Positions 12,034 to 24,700 of a stretch of DNA of 64,000 nucleotides are shown here, piece after piece. The position numbers and the translations under genes are program-made. The stretch is from contig NC_062977.1 of assembly GCF_023078275.1 (NCBI RefSeq), positions 10,065,118-10,129,117 on the forward strand, given 5' to 3'. The notes under the pieces were generated by a model. The model saw nothing but the letters and a program-made list of their open reading frames with translations, did not search any database and was not told the DNA's origin. Numbering within the stretch: position 1 is the first letter of the stretch; each line of letters starts with the position of its first letter. Source of the DNA: Leguminivora glycinivorella (taxonomy: Eukaryota; Arthropoda; Insecta; Lepidoptera; Tortricidae).

Positions 12034-12524
12034 AAATAGTGTTGGCAATAGAGACAAATACAACAGTTACGTCTATTCCGGACATGTTTATCGTATGTGA
12101 AAGGTTACAGACGTTATCTAACTTGTAAATAGTTCTAACGCTATTATCTACGATTGAGTTATGTGGTCACAACAATAATATTATTTTAGTTGAAAGTTCT
12201 AACAAACTAAAAATATTCAATATATGTATGAAAATCTTATTCAAATGTTATCGTAGTACGGCCTGGTTCTAACAATTTTAAGAGATCACTGCAATACGAT
12301 ACTGATTTGTAAGTCTCAAAAATCCTAAATGTGTCGTCCTTGAATGAAGGAAATAATGTTTTTGACATGAACAAACCAGTATCGTATCGGAATGTTCTCC
12401 AAACTTCTAAGAATTAGAAGCATTGTTCAAATGCCTCTTAGGGTATCATTGAATATTTAGAGTTATAAATAAACTTTCCAAAGTTTTTATTTCGGTTTTC
12501 TTTATTTAAAGTTTTTTTTTTCAG
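12034..12524. other. Region before SOAT exon 1
   Basis: AT-rich. A small inverted repeat (AATACGATACTG near 12293 and CAGTATCGTAT near 12377) surrounds a 60-base spacer. Ends in the polypyrimidine tract of SOAT exon 1. Confidence 0.35.
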
Positions 12525-12768
12525 ATGTACCATTAAAAATGTCAGAAGAAAATACCATACGACATCGCTTACGAGAATCGAAGCCAAATGGAATTATCAA
12601 ACATGAAAATGAAAAGATACAGGACCCAGAATTCAAACACAGAGAATCTCCCCTAACGTTCCTTATAAATACTTCTCTCCACATTAGAGCAATATATCAC
12701 ATTTTCGTTGTGATACTTTTAGTGTTGTTATTCGACACAGTCATCTACGATCTCGTAGAACGTGGCAA
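12525..12768 (+). CDS. SOAT: SOAT exon 1 (coding from 12539)
   Basis: The exon follows a T-rich tract and CAG at 12522-12524 and ends at a GTAAGT donor. Translation from ATG 12539 gives a polar, charged N-terminus and then a hydrophobic segment (about residues 54-70), the first predicted membrane helix. The acceptor upstream of the start codon implies at least one noncoding exon further 5'. The 14-base leader in this exon begins with ATG-TAC-CAT-TAA (12525-12536), a three-codon upstream reading frame ending two bases before the main ATG. The exon ends in phase 2. Confidence 0.85.
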
Positions 12769-15700
12769 GTAAGTCTGGATAGAGTCGCCCGCCATTGCGT
12801 GTGCCGTATTAGAAATAAGTACGTGACCTGCATGGCCAGCTGTTTAGATTACCGCAATCATTGTCCACTAAGCTGTCTGGTGGTTTACAAAAAACTTCAG
12901 TGAGGACACGATCAATTTTTATCATTCGAGTACATGACATGGAATGATAAGTAACTATAGATTTGCAATTTAATATGTCTATTGGCGAAGCATAATAAAC
13001 TAATATTTGCTCTTTTTACTTGGAACTCTTAACGCAAACATATGTTGTTAAATAACACGCATTGCATGCATGTGAATATAAGCGTTTTAAAATATTTGCT
13101 TGAAAACGAGCTTTTATTTTTGTGTACAAAGTACTAAGCTGTAAACACCAGATTTCAAGCACTAGGCGAGGTCTGCCATTGTTATATTATGTTGCAAATT
13201 CACCCGAACTTTTCCAAACGCATCATTATGACAAACTCATAATGATCTTATACATGGATAGTATTTTCTACAACAATATTTAACATTATTAGATGAGGAA
13301 TGAGTTAGCTAGGAAGAGAAATAATTAATAGAGTAAGAGATATTAAGTTCGGTAAATATGGTTGTACTAAATTCCGTTTTGCTTACGTACCTAATAGAAC
13401 AGTTGCTTACTTTCTTAAATTACTTTGCAGGATAAATGTAGGGATAAGTACAGTGAAGTATGGCTTTGGTGACATCGGTCGCGGCGCTAAACTATGGTTC
13501 TTCGAGTTTTCCATTACCCTCCTCTTTTACCCAGGACTTCTCCTCTATACGGCGGGAGCAAGAGCACTAAAAAATCATCTTGGTATGTAACAATATTTTC
13601 TCTTAAAAAATATAAATTCAAATAAAACACAATTAAAAGGACCTAATAACTTCACTGATGCATTATTAACTTTTACATCGCGTATGCGTGTTTGTGAGTG
13701 CACTTGAGTGTGTGTGAGTGCGTTGCCGATCTTTATAATCATGTAACTTGAATTAAAGATTCCCCAACTTAGTCCTCTGGGAAAATCTCTTAAAATCCCA
13801 ACAGTTCTAAATGTATAAGTACTCTTGTACGAACGCTCAATTATTTAGGTAGTTTATATTTATGACTTAATTGGCTCTCAATTTTCGCCAAACAATGTAG
13901 ATTTATGTATCTCAATAACTTTTTCCATCAGTAGAGAGAAACAAAGTTGATGAAACCAAGGTAAGAGACGAGTAAGTAATCAATTTCGCTCCGTGCCTAG
14001 CCAGGGTTTCATACTCATATAAAATATCCAAACAATTCCGAAAGTTTGACGAACAGGTAATTATTAACTTCTATACGAACATAAATATTAACCCTCTACT
14101 CGGCAATATAATTTGTTACGTACTTCAAAAGCAAATTTTGGAATTAAATATTAAATTATTACATAAGAGAGTAATGTGAGATGTAGGTATCATTAATAAA
14201 ATACAGATTATAATATTATGTACTTATTACGATTAGTGCCTGTGTAATTTAGCTCCCAATGATTTGTGTAAGAATGTCCTATAATATTTATTTAAGTATT
14301 ATTATTTAACGTGTAATTTATACCTCACAGACGCCTACAATTTTTTAGCATACCGTAAGCACCACTCTCGACTAATTTATTACAAAGGGGCTGCGAAATA
14401 TGTCATCAAAATAATAATTAATTAACTGTCGCCTTCAGTCGTTATACAGCTGCCACCTGACTGCCAACCAGGATAAAGCAAAGAAAAACAGCAATTCCAC
14501 TCAATTTCTATGACATATATACACTTCTAAGCAGCAGAAAGTCCTAATTGTATTTTAACATTTAATATGGCCCGTAACGTATCACCAAGAGGCCACTGCG
14601 ATTTTGGCACAGTACTAAAGTACAGCAAAAGGGCATTTTCGCGAGAACAATCATCAAAACTATTTTTTCTAAGGTAGGTATTTTATGTTTTTCCTACTCA
14701 GAATCACGACTCCTTTCGATCTAGAACATAAAACAAGAGACAAAAAATGGTCGCTTTAACATTCCGTTAGGGTCTTATTTTGTTTTGATACAAAACGCTC
14801 TACGTTTGTTGATTGGTGGACGCGAAATGCTATGAAAGTCAAGTCACGATTTTCTTAAAACAAGAACAAAATCATATTATAAAAAAAACCGGCCTTGAGA
14901 TTCTACCAGACCTAGCAACGACCACTCGGCGTGAGGGTCTTTTGTTGTAACCAGTCTCCCCTCCAATTAGTCACTTGCGGACGGTTATGTACGTGCGCCA
15001 TTTAATTGCTAAGCCACAGCCTGGTATAATACAGGTTGAACTAGGAAATAAATCAAATAGTATTTGACTTGTGTTACTTTAAGCAAAACCGCTAATATGT
15101 AATTTATTAATTGAAATTATAGCCATGAAACCAATGTTACTTTCTGTAGTTTTAAAACTCTTTATATTTAAAGGTAAGGTACAGCGGGGCAAATCTCGGC
15201 TGGAGGGTAAATGTAACTTTTTTTTTTTTTTTTTTTTTTTTTTTATACTACGTCGGTGGCAAACAAGCATACGGTCCGCCTGATGTAAAGCGGTCACCGT
15301 AACCTATGGACGCCTGCAACTCAAACAGTGTCACAAGCGCGTTGCCACCCTATTAGAAACTTGTACACTCCCTTTTGCTGTGTTAAGTACACAGCAAAAA
15401 GGAATGTACAAGTTCTAAGGAGGGTTCGGGTTGCCGACGACTCAAAGGACAATAGACGGAACAAGTTAGTTCCGTAAGTCCTCCCGTCATCAGCACACCG
15501 CACCCTCATTGAGCTCTGGCAGCCTTACTCACCGTCAGGAACACAACACTATGAGTAGGGTCTAGTGCTATTTGGCTGCGGACTGGTCCATTTTTTTTCA
15601 TGTTTTACAATGTTTGCATTATTAAATGGAGTGTCCACCGGTTATATATGGTAGGCGTGTTCAGTGGATATATGTAGTTGTAGAACTCAACATCATAGTG

Positions 15701-18700
15701 TAATAATGGAAAAAATGGATTAGTTACAATTGCCCCCCAGTCGAGATTTGCCCCGCTGTCCCTTACTGTAATATTTCTTGTCACCATTTTAAGCATGAAT
15801 TAGAATCTCTTACAAATAAAGTAAGTATTCTATTTTAAGCGAAAGCATTACATAATTAGAAGAAATACGAGAAGACACTGGTCCCAAAAATAGACTTCAC
15901 TTTAAACTTGGGAATTCCAACTTTCAAGTTTTAAACAAGCTTTCTGGTGCTGCTTTTACTACGATTGGTTTCAATGCGTAAAAATAACTTTGGCATATCG
16001 TTACCTAACTATTCATTTTGTGAGACATTGCTAGCTTTTATATGCCATATTTTTAAACGTATACTGATTAATATAATTAAGATTCACTACAACAAAATCA
16101 GATAGGCGCTCACACCAATTGAAAAGTAACCTTTCAGTTTCTGCCTCGTTAATTTCACGTGGACGCCCACCCTACAATTCAGAAAAACTGTTGTCACGGT
16201 TAGTTAGCCATTTGCCCACCTAAGGCACCTGCCCGTAAGACGGGGACATTGATCGAGCACCGGCTAGTAGGGATTGCAAACCGGATTGATTTTCATTCCG
16301 GACGAATCTGGACAGATTTTAACCGTAACCGGGTTGGACCGGATCGGGTTTCCTATATCAAAGATAATTAAAGGCCAGCATTTTCTAGGTTTTTGAAGGA
16401 TAGGTACGAGATACCTAGGTAATTTTAAACATTTTAATAATGTATTCAAATAACTTTCAACACAGTAAAAAAATTTACATTACAACGTCAATTTTATTGG
16501 ACAAACGAAATTAGAAATGGGGCTGCGATCCTCGTTCTGGGTCGTATCTGGTTCAACAGGTCTCCATTGCCGTCCAGCGGGGTAATGCAGCGGGAATAAT
16601 GGGGACTTTTGAGCCAGGTACGATCCAGGGAGGAATATTTTAGTTTTAGTGTATGACCTACCTGATTTATTTTGTATTGATTTAATTTATGTTACTTTTA
16701 TATTATTGACACCAATAATAGTATGTATTTGAATAAAGATATTATAATTAGAAATGTATCCCATTCATTTGTTATGTTATGTATAATCTTCAACTTTGTA
16801 CGATCTCCGTTCTTGCATGCAACTCATAAATATACGTACCATTTACATCATCTTAAACTAATAAGGGGTCGTAGCTGCGGTGTATTTTAACTTTACTGGA
16901 ACCGGTTATCATTACCGAATCCGGTAGCTAATAAAATGTGCCGGATAACCGGATACACCATTTGAATTGCAATCCCTACGGCCGACTTAGCTCATTGTCC
17001 ACTCGAGCCTAGCCGGCAAAGCTCCAATTTGCCGCTTCACAGACACACTGCCTTGAATTAATCTCGGCGCGACAACCTTTTGTGTTCGGATTACACAATA
17101 AAGACACGAATGGGGTGCTATTGTAGGTAATAGGCCTGCGATATGACAATAATACGCAGGCTCGAACAATTTATAACCTTATTCTGCTTATTAAAATGGT
17201 GCCTGCCTACGTTTCGTAAAAATTGCAACATACTTTATTTCAGTCTTTACTCACGAATTTCATTCCTGTTTTACAAGTACCTATTCTCCTTATAGTTATA
17301 AAATAAGTAAATATCGTCTTAATTTGTTAGCCGAGCGAATATATCATAATGTTGTAAAACTTTTAAAGTTAAGAAATGTATCATCTCGCGGTATTTTTGT
17401 GTTTGAAATTATGTTTCAAATCAAATTATGGAAATTGACGTAACTTGCATCAATAGAAAATTCCGTATCGATAAAACTTACAATCTTTCAGTTGATGAAA
17501 TTGAAATTTTCTCTAGTGGAGGCATGTTTACTTCAATCAATCAATCAAAAAGTTTTAATGGTTATCTTTTCTTGCGAGGGAAAAGGGAAAGTTTATATTT
17601 TATTTGTTTTGCGTTTGCAATTGCATTATTCCTAAATTGAATTGCCCCGTCCAGGGGCAAAATTTAATGATCATAATATTTTAATTCAAATACAAAAAAC
17701 TTACCACCTGGCTTCTAGGTATTCGCCAACTAATATGGCAGACGGCAGGCATCGCGGGGCTATTGGCGCTCCAGGGTGCTCTCGTAACTGTCCCTGTGTT
17801 GGACCTTCACAGGAAACACCTGGCTCTTGCCTCCGGGGTCATCGTCACCTGCGAGATGGTAAGAATTCATGAATTCACCATCACCATCTACATAAATATA
17901 ATCACTCCTGTCCTCCCAAAAAGTATAGGTAGGTATCTATCTTCCTACCCAAGTACCCACTCTTAGCAATGAACGCATCCAGTTTTTTCCATTGTAAGGC
18001 GGGGGGGGCTCACTATGGCGTTTCCCACAGTATGTCGTTCAGGGTGGCTAGCCGAATGGCACAATCGCTCACGAAACGCTCACGAAATGAAGCGCTAGTA
18101 GATATCTATCTCTATCGCGCTTGCGTATTGGCGCAACAGAGCCAGCGGCGTATCGCTTTCGTTTGGCGTCGGAGAAATGCCATTCGGCTACGGGGCCTGG
18201 GATATTCTACCACGAAAAATGTCAGCTGCTATCTGACATTTGGAGAAAAACGACTGTTTAACATGAAATAATGATTAGTAAGTACGTTCCAAAAACCTAT
18301 AATAAAAATAACAATTTGTGTTATGTTGTTTGCCATAAAAGCTGGGTCGTTGTGTCAATACTCCCGCAAATTCATTGGTGATCAGATAAAATCGTGTTTT
18401 CTGCTCTTGATTGATGCTAGGCCGGCTTATCTGTAATGTTGTGTGATTTATGTGCAACGGGCCAATCTCGGGACCAGCCCAACCCCAACACACGCTCCAT
18501 ATCGCAATATAGCCGGGAAAAAGTGGAAATATATGTATATCCAGCCTATCCCGAGAGGGGAATACGTTAAATCAACAAACTCCGATATAAATCCAGTTGT
18601 ACGTAAAGTTTTCACTTAGAAGTGTTATTTCCAAGGTCTCATTTATTGTTTACGAGCACTTTATAAAGTTTTAAATAAAGCTACATCTGACTCACACAGA

Positions 18701-21700
18701 TCTTCGCTTTGTAATAGGGAAATAAGTTTCGCTTGTTTATTAATTTTATTTTCAGTCAATCCGGCTAACTTTACGAACTCGTGTATTTTTATACTATTTG
18801 AATATAACATAGCCGTCAAACATAGGTAAATATAGGCACCTACGAATCAAAAAGTAACTTATTGATAAATACTTTGTGTCTTCATAGTTTTCTTTTTTTC
18901 CATTAATTACTTTTTGATGCTGTATATTACAGTTCAGTATATTGTATCACAAATCAAATCTACATACGTTGTCTCAGTTATCAAATACTTACTTTCATAA
19001 TTAAGTGTATAATGGACTTAACCCATTTACTGTAAGCTGGTAGTAACCCGCAAAGCAGGCGCTCTGTTCATAGTAGTTGCATTTCGTCACATACGGTTAG
19101 GTAGGTACAGTCAACCAATTGGAACCCTAGGCCACTCTACAACCATGTCAAAATGACAAGCAGTAAGAGATTTCTTACAGTCTGATTCATAACGTCACTA
19201 TGACATAGTTCTACAGTGGCCTAGGGTTCCAATTGGTTGACTGTACATCACTATCGGCTACGCTCGTAGCGCCTAGCGCGCGCTGGTCCTAAATGTGTTA
19301 AGAAACAGTTATTTTATTCTCACAGAAGACTATCATACATATGTGTGGTTGTTTATGCTCTAGAAACTGAGGAAATAAACATCGGGAGATTTTCATGATA
19401 AGTGGGAGCGTCCATAACTAAGAAAACTATGCTTCAACAAATGTTGAATAACAAAGTTCCCGCACTGCTCGTAACAACGATATGTACAATATTCCGTCAG
19501 AAATATGCACACAATTGTGTATCTTACTCCTTTAAGTTAAAAACTAAATAAACTTACATTTACAACCATAACTATAGAATTTAGAGCTTGGAAATTTGCA
19601 ACAACAACTAATCAGCAACTTCCATACTTGACTGTGAATAAGTATGCCAACTTCCTAACTAAATTAATTATACTTCGTTGCACCTTTACTTTATTTACAA
19701 GAACACGTCACTTGTATTTAGAATAAGGAAAGAAAAATTTCATATTTTCGGGCACGTTTCGTTTGTACCCTATACTTACCGTTACCGTGCGTCTCAATAC
19801 TATATTTTGTGGTTTGCAAAGTACGACTTCAAAAGTAGATACATAAACTTCATATAATATATGCCATAAAGGCCAATTGTCTTCAAATAGGAGCACCAAG
19901 CAACGGAACGAGAATGCGATTTTCACGATATGACTAAGAATACGAGTATCACGATTTGCCGGCCCCAGACATAAACACACCTACCGTAATGTTGCAAACT
20001 CAAGGTCTGCTTATTCCGTAAGTGGAAAATTAGGCGAGAGTGGCCCAAAGTGGATTAAGTAGGTATAAATACATACGCAAAGAAAGGATGATTGGTTAAT
20101 GTGCTGCAATTTTGATGTAATACGGTAAATAGGCTTACAGTGGGGGGCGTATTCAGTCTAGGATCAACCGGGCCAGGGCCTAATAGAATCCGTGGTGAAT
20201 GACATGATGAACATACGATCCCAGCGCACCCTCACGAACGGCAAAGAGGATGAAACGCCGGAGAGGGTTTAGTCGGTAGGGCCAAGTTTCCTCCCTCTCG
20301 CTAGGGGAGGGGAAAGAAACGGCGAGTCCCACACATCGTGCGTATTCCCATTCCCACTCCGTCAAAAAAAAAGGGCCTAATAGAACGGCAGATTCGTTTT
20401 AGGAAGTCAAACCTAACGGGCCCGGGGCACTCCTTACAATACGTCATTATTATTTAGTTAATTGTACGAATGAAATACTATCGCAATACAAACACCTACT
20501 TAGACAGTTTCTAATTTTAACTACAAAACCAAAGCGTAATTGAGTAGGGTCTCGACATCTTACAAAATAATTACTTAGAATTTGTACACTCCTTTTTGCT
20601 GTGTACTTAACACAGCAAAGGGGAATGTACAAGTTTCTAATGGGGTGGCAACGCGCATGTGACACTGTTTGCGTTGCATGCGTTCATAGGTTACGGTGAC
20701 CGCTTTCCATCAGGCGGACCGTATGCTTGTTTGCCACCGACGTAGTATACTTAGGTAAGTACTTTACCGTGTATATTTGCGGTTACCTAATATTATCATA
20801 GCTATTTAAAGATTCCCTTTGAACCTATACTTATTAATAATAGTTAGTGTGTTTAGAAATATTCAAATACTCATTCCCATTGTATAGACAGACACCCACT
20901 TGGGAATTAATTCATCAGCTTATTTAAGTAGCTTATTAATAAATATGAAATATTTTTAGCAAATACAGCTTGTTGTGCTGATTTAAGTGATAGTTATGCT
21001 TGCATTGTGTAAAACTAAATACGCCGTCTTACAGAGATGTGCTCGTACGTGCATAATAGGCCTCGCAGAACCGGCCTCAAGGAAATACGCAGCTTGCAAA
21101 CTGCACACCATTTGGTTGAGTAGGTGATAGCTTCAAGATCTCTCGCCTTTATTTTTATTTTTACTTTTTTATATACCGTTGTAAATTTGTATTTAAGTAC
21201 CTAGTTTAATTAGAAAAAATAGCTAAGCGAATACCAAAAGGGGCTCGGGTAGCGGTAGCTCGGAGTTTAACGGAATGCGTGGCTAAGGTGGTATCCGACA
21301 ATAATGTATCCGCGTGGGAGGCTTTGCTTACTTTCATGTACAGAAATTGCAATATTCCTCGTGACAAATCAAATCGAACTCTAGCCTCCATTATCAAAGA
21401 AAATTTACTCCATCCCAGGTACCCTGCGGAGTCCATGGAATCACCATTTTTAATTCAAGGCAATTGTAATATAAATAGCAAAATCAAGGCAATCGAAAAC
21501 AAAATTTCGGACGGTAATATTAGGAGCGCCACAAATCTTTTATTTTCCAGCGACACCTTGGCCTCACGTTCCGCGGAAGTGTTCACCGCTCTTAAAGAGA
21601 AACATCCGACACCCGATTCACCAGTGACGCTTCCCGAATCGCCAGCTACCGCACCGCAACCTCTACAGGTTACAGAACTTGCCACTTTGCAAGCGATTCG

Positions 21701-24700
21701 CTCGTTTCCAAATGGCTCGGCAGGCGGCCTAGACGCAATCACCCCTCAGCACCTTAAGGACTTGACAGGCCCACTAATGGGAGATGCTGGAGAGTCCCTT
21801 CTCACGGAGCTAACCGGTTTAGTAAACTTAATGCTTTCTGGCAGAATATGCAATGAAATTTGTCCTATTCTGTATGGCGCTAACCTCATAGCCTTAAGGA
21901 AAAATGATGGCGGTATTCGACCGATAGCAGTGGGTAGTACGCTTAGGCGTTTAGCCTCGAAATTATGTTGTAAAGAGTTTCACACCCGACTTGTAGACAA
22001 GTTTAAACCTAAACAGCTTGGTTTTGGAGTAAAGGGTGGGTGTGAGGCCGCGGTTCATGCCACGCGTTCTTTTTTGGAGAGTGATGATTTCGAAGTTCTG
22101 CTTAAACTTGATGTTAGGAATGCGTTTAATTCTGTAGATCGGAGTGCACTTTTGGATGCGGTTCACAGGGAACTTCCGGAGATCTTTGAATATTTAGTAC
22201 AATGTTATGGCGAACCATCTAAATTATTGTTTGGTGAGAGGGAGATTGCCTCATGTGTCGGATGCCAGCAGGGTGATCCTCTCGGGCCAGTTTTATTTAG
22301 CCTCGTGATCCATCCTATAATCACCCAACTTACGTCGAAGCTTAATATTTGGTATCTGGACGACGGGACGCTGGGGGGGAAAGCTTCGGCAGTTTTAGAC
22401 GATCTACAGACCATCATGCGACAGTTTTCCGAAATCGGGCTTCTGCTTAATTTTGATAAGTGTGAGGTTCTTATCTCGGACAAACTCACACCTAGCGCAC
22501 GGACTGATGTAACGCAGAAATTTAACTGTATTGCACCGGATGTTGTTTTTCTGACCCGCGACTCTCTTAATCTTTTGGGAGCTCCAATTTACGATGATGC
22601 TATTCCACCGACAGTATATTCTAAATTAAATAATTTTAAGAATAATTCGGCCCTTCTTTTCAAAATTAGTTCCCACATGGCTATTTACATATTAAGATTG
22701 TGTCTATTTACTCCTAAATTTATGTACATACTACGATGCAGCCCAGTATGGAAATTTCCCGATCTGACTTCAGCCATTGATAAAGTGATTAAGGAGTCTT
22801 TGTGCGCAATTTTGAATGTCTCGGTGGATTCTCAAAGTTGGTCCCAAGTTACACTGCCGATAAAATATGGAGGGCTCGGCATACGCTCTACAGGCGACCT
22901 GGCTCTTCCTGCTTACCTCGCGTCTATCCACAGCACTGCGCTCCTCGTTGGCGGTATCCTTAACGTTACTAATCCCGCTGATGTAGCAGTGTCAGGCTTG
23001 GCGGATGCGGAGTCTGCATGGAGAGCCGGAAACCCGGGCGAGAACCCGCCAACGGAAAAGACCAGCCAAGCGGCTTGGGACTCTATAAAGGTTCAAGCTA
23101 TTCATAAATCGCTTTTGGAGAGTTGTACTGATCCCAGTGAAAGAGCGCGGTGGTTGGCTATTTCTGAACCAGAGTCGAGTCATTGGCTTCACGCTTTGCC
23201 ATCGCGGAACCTCGGGACCCTTTTGGATTCACCCACATTGCGTATAGCTGTAAGTCTCAGACTGGGGTTGAGGGTCTGTGAACCGCACCGCTGCAGCCGT
23301 TGTGAGGCGCTAGTGAATCCCTTAGGACGCCATGGGCTCTGTTGCCAAGCAAGTGCTGGCCGCGGATTTAGACATGCAGCGTTAAACGACCTTATAAATA
23401 GGGCCCTCGGTACCGCCGCTATACCGGCAACTCTAGAGCCAGTGGGACTGTCAGCGGCAGACGGTAAGCGACCTGATGGGTGCACGCTAGTGCCATGGTT
23501 TCTGGGGCGGCCGTTGGCATGGGACGTCACGTGTGTAGACACGCTGGCACCGTCCTACGTACAGCGTTCGTCCAAAAAGCCAGGTGCGGCTGCAGAAGAT
23601 GCTCAAACCGCCAAATGTCGCAAATACGCGTTTTTGAAAAGCAACTATGAATTTGTGGCATTGGCGGTTGAAACCTTTGGGCCTTGGTCGTCAGACACCA
23701 AAAAAATAGTAAAAGAGTAAGTGTGTAATTGGTGTATTTTTGTAATTATATATGTTTGTTAAGATTATGTAATATTTCCCTGAGACTAATTAAACAAGGG
23801 TAGCAATATTCGTCTCTGCTTATTAATATCTTAATTGATTGCAATAACTCACGGCAAAATAACTTATACGAATATGTTCGATTGCGATTTAAGTCGTTTC
23901 AAAAACGAATGGTTGTATTTTCACCGGGGCCGAAATAGTCCTTTGTCCTGCCCCAATCATAAATAGGAATGAATATTATTTTGGTTACGAGGATTGTTTA
24001 CTTTAAGAATCAGTTCGCTCAGTTATATTGACGACTGTTTCTTATGTAGGTAACATTTACTTTTTAGTATGGCACCATTGGCAACGGGGTAATTTTTAGT
24101 TCATCTTTAGCACATTTTATTGGTATAATTAAAAACATATTTAGCACCTTATATTTAGCAGCCTATACTAATTTCGTAATTTCAAACAATTTTTCTAGAT
24201 CTTAGCGAGAAGAAAATAATTTCATTTGCTCTGACCTTTATTTATACTCGTATTCCTGCAATAACATAATTCCTCTATGACGGCATACACACACCTTATA
24301 AATAACCTTTCAGACTGAGCTAAACATTACGTAATAACTGAATGCATTTTAGTATTTTATAAAGTGTTATATTTCTTAACTAACTAAGGGCCACTTGCAA
24401 CAACGTAAATTCAGGGTTTACCCGAGGGTTAACCCACCATTTCATATGAAATTTGACAGATGACAGCCTACTAACCCTGAGTTAAGTGTTTGGTGCAAGT
24501 GGGCCTGATATGGCTCTGCGATCCAAAGACAATCTTGGCCTCAAAACTATAAATTCTTATTTTTATTTTATATTTGGTTACGTTTCTTATTAGAGTTTTT
24601 ATTTTTAACTTTTCAGTTAATTTTAATGAAAGCTTGTTTCAAAAAATAGTACATTACTACAGAGGCCGGGACAAATGGGGTTGCCGGCCGAAGACATATA

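Noticed and set aside
17969..18271. Arg-rich open frame shared by several repeat copies
   Set aside because: The frame is a by-product of the almost identical 151-bp TIR element; start and end lie in unrelated flanks, and there is no domain or transcript context.
23189..23542. 117-codon - strand ORF
   Set aside because: Shadow of the R2-type LINE coding frame.
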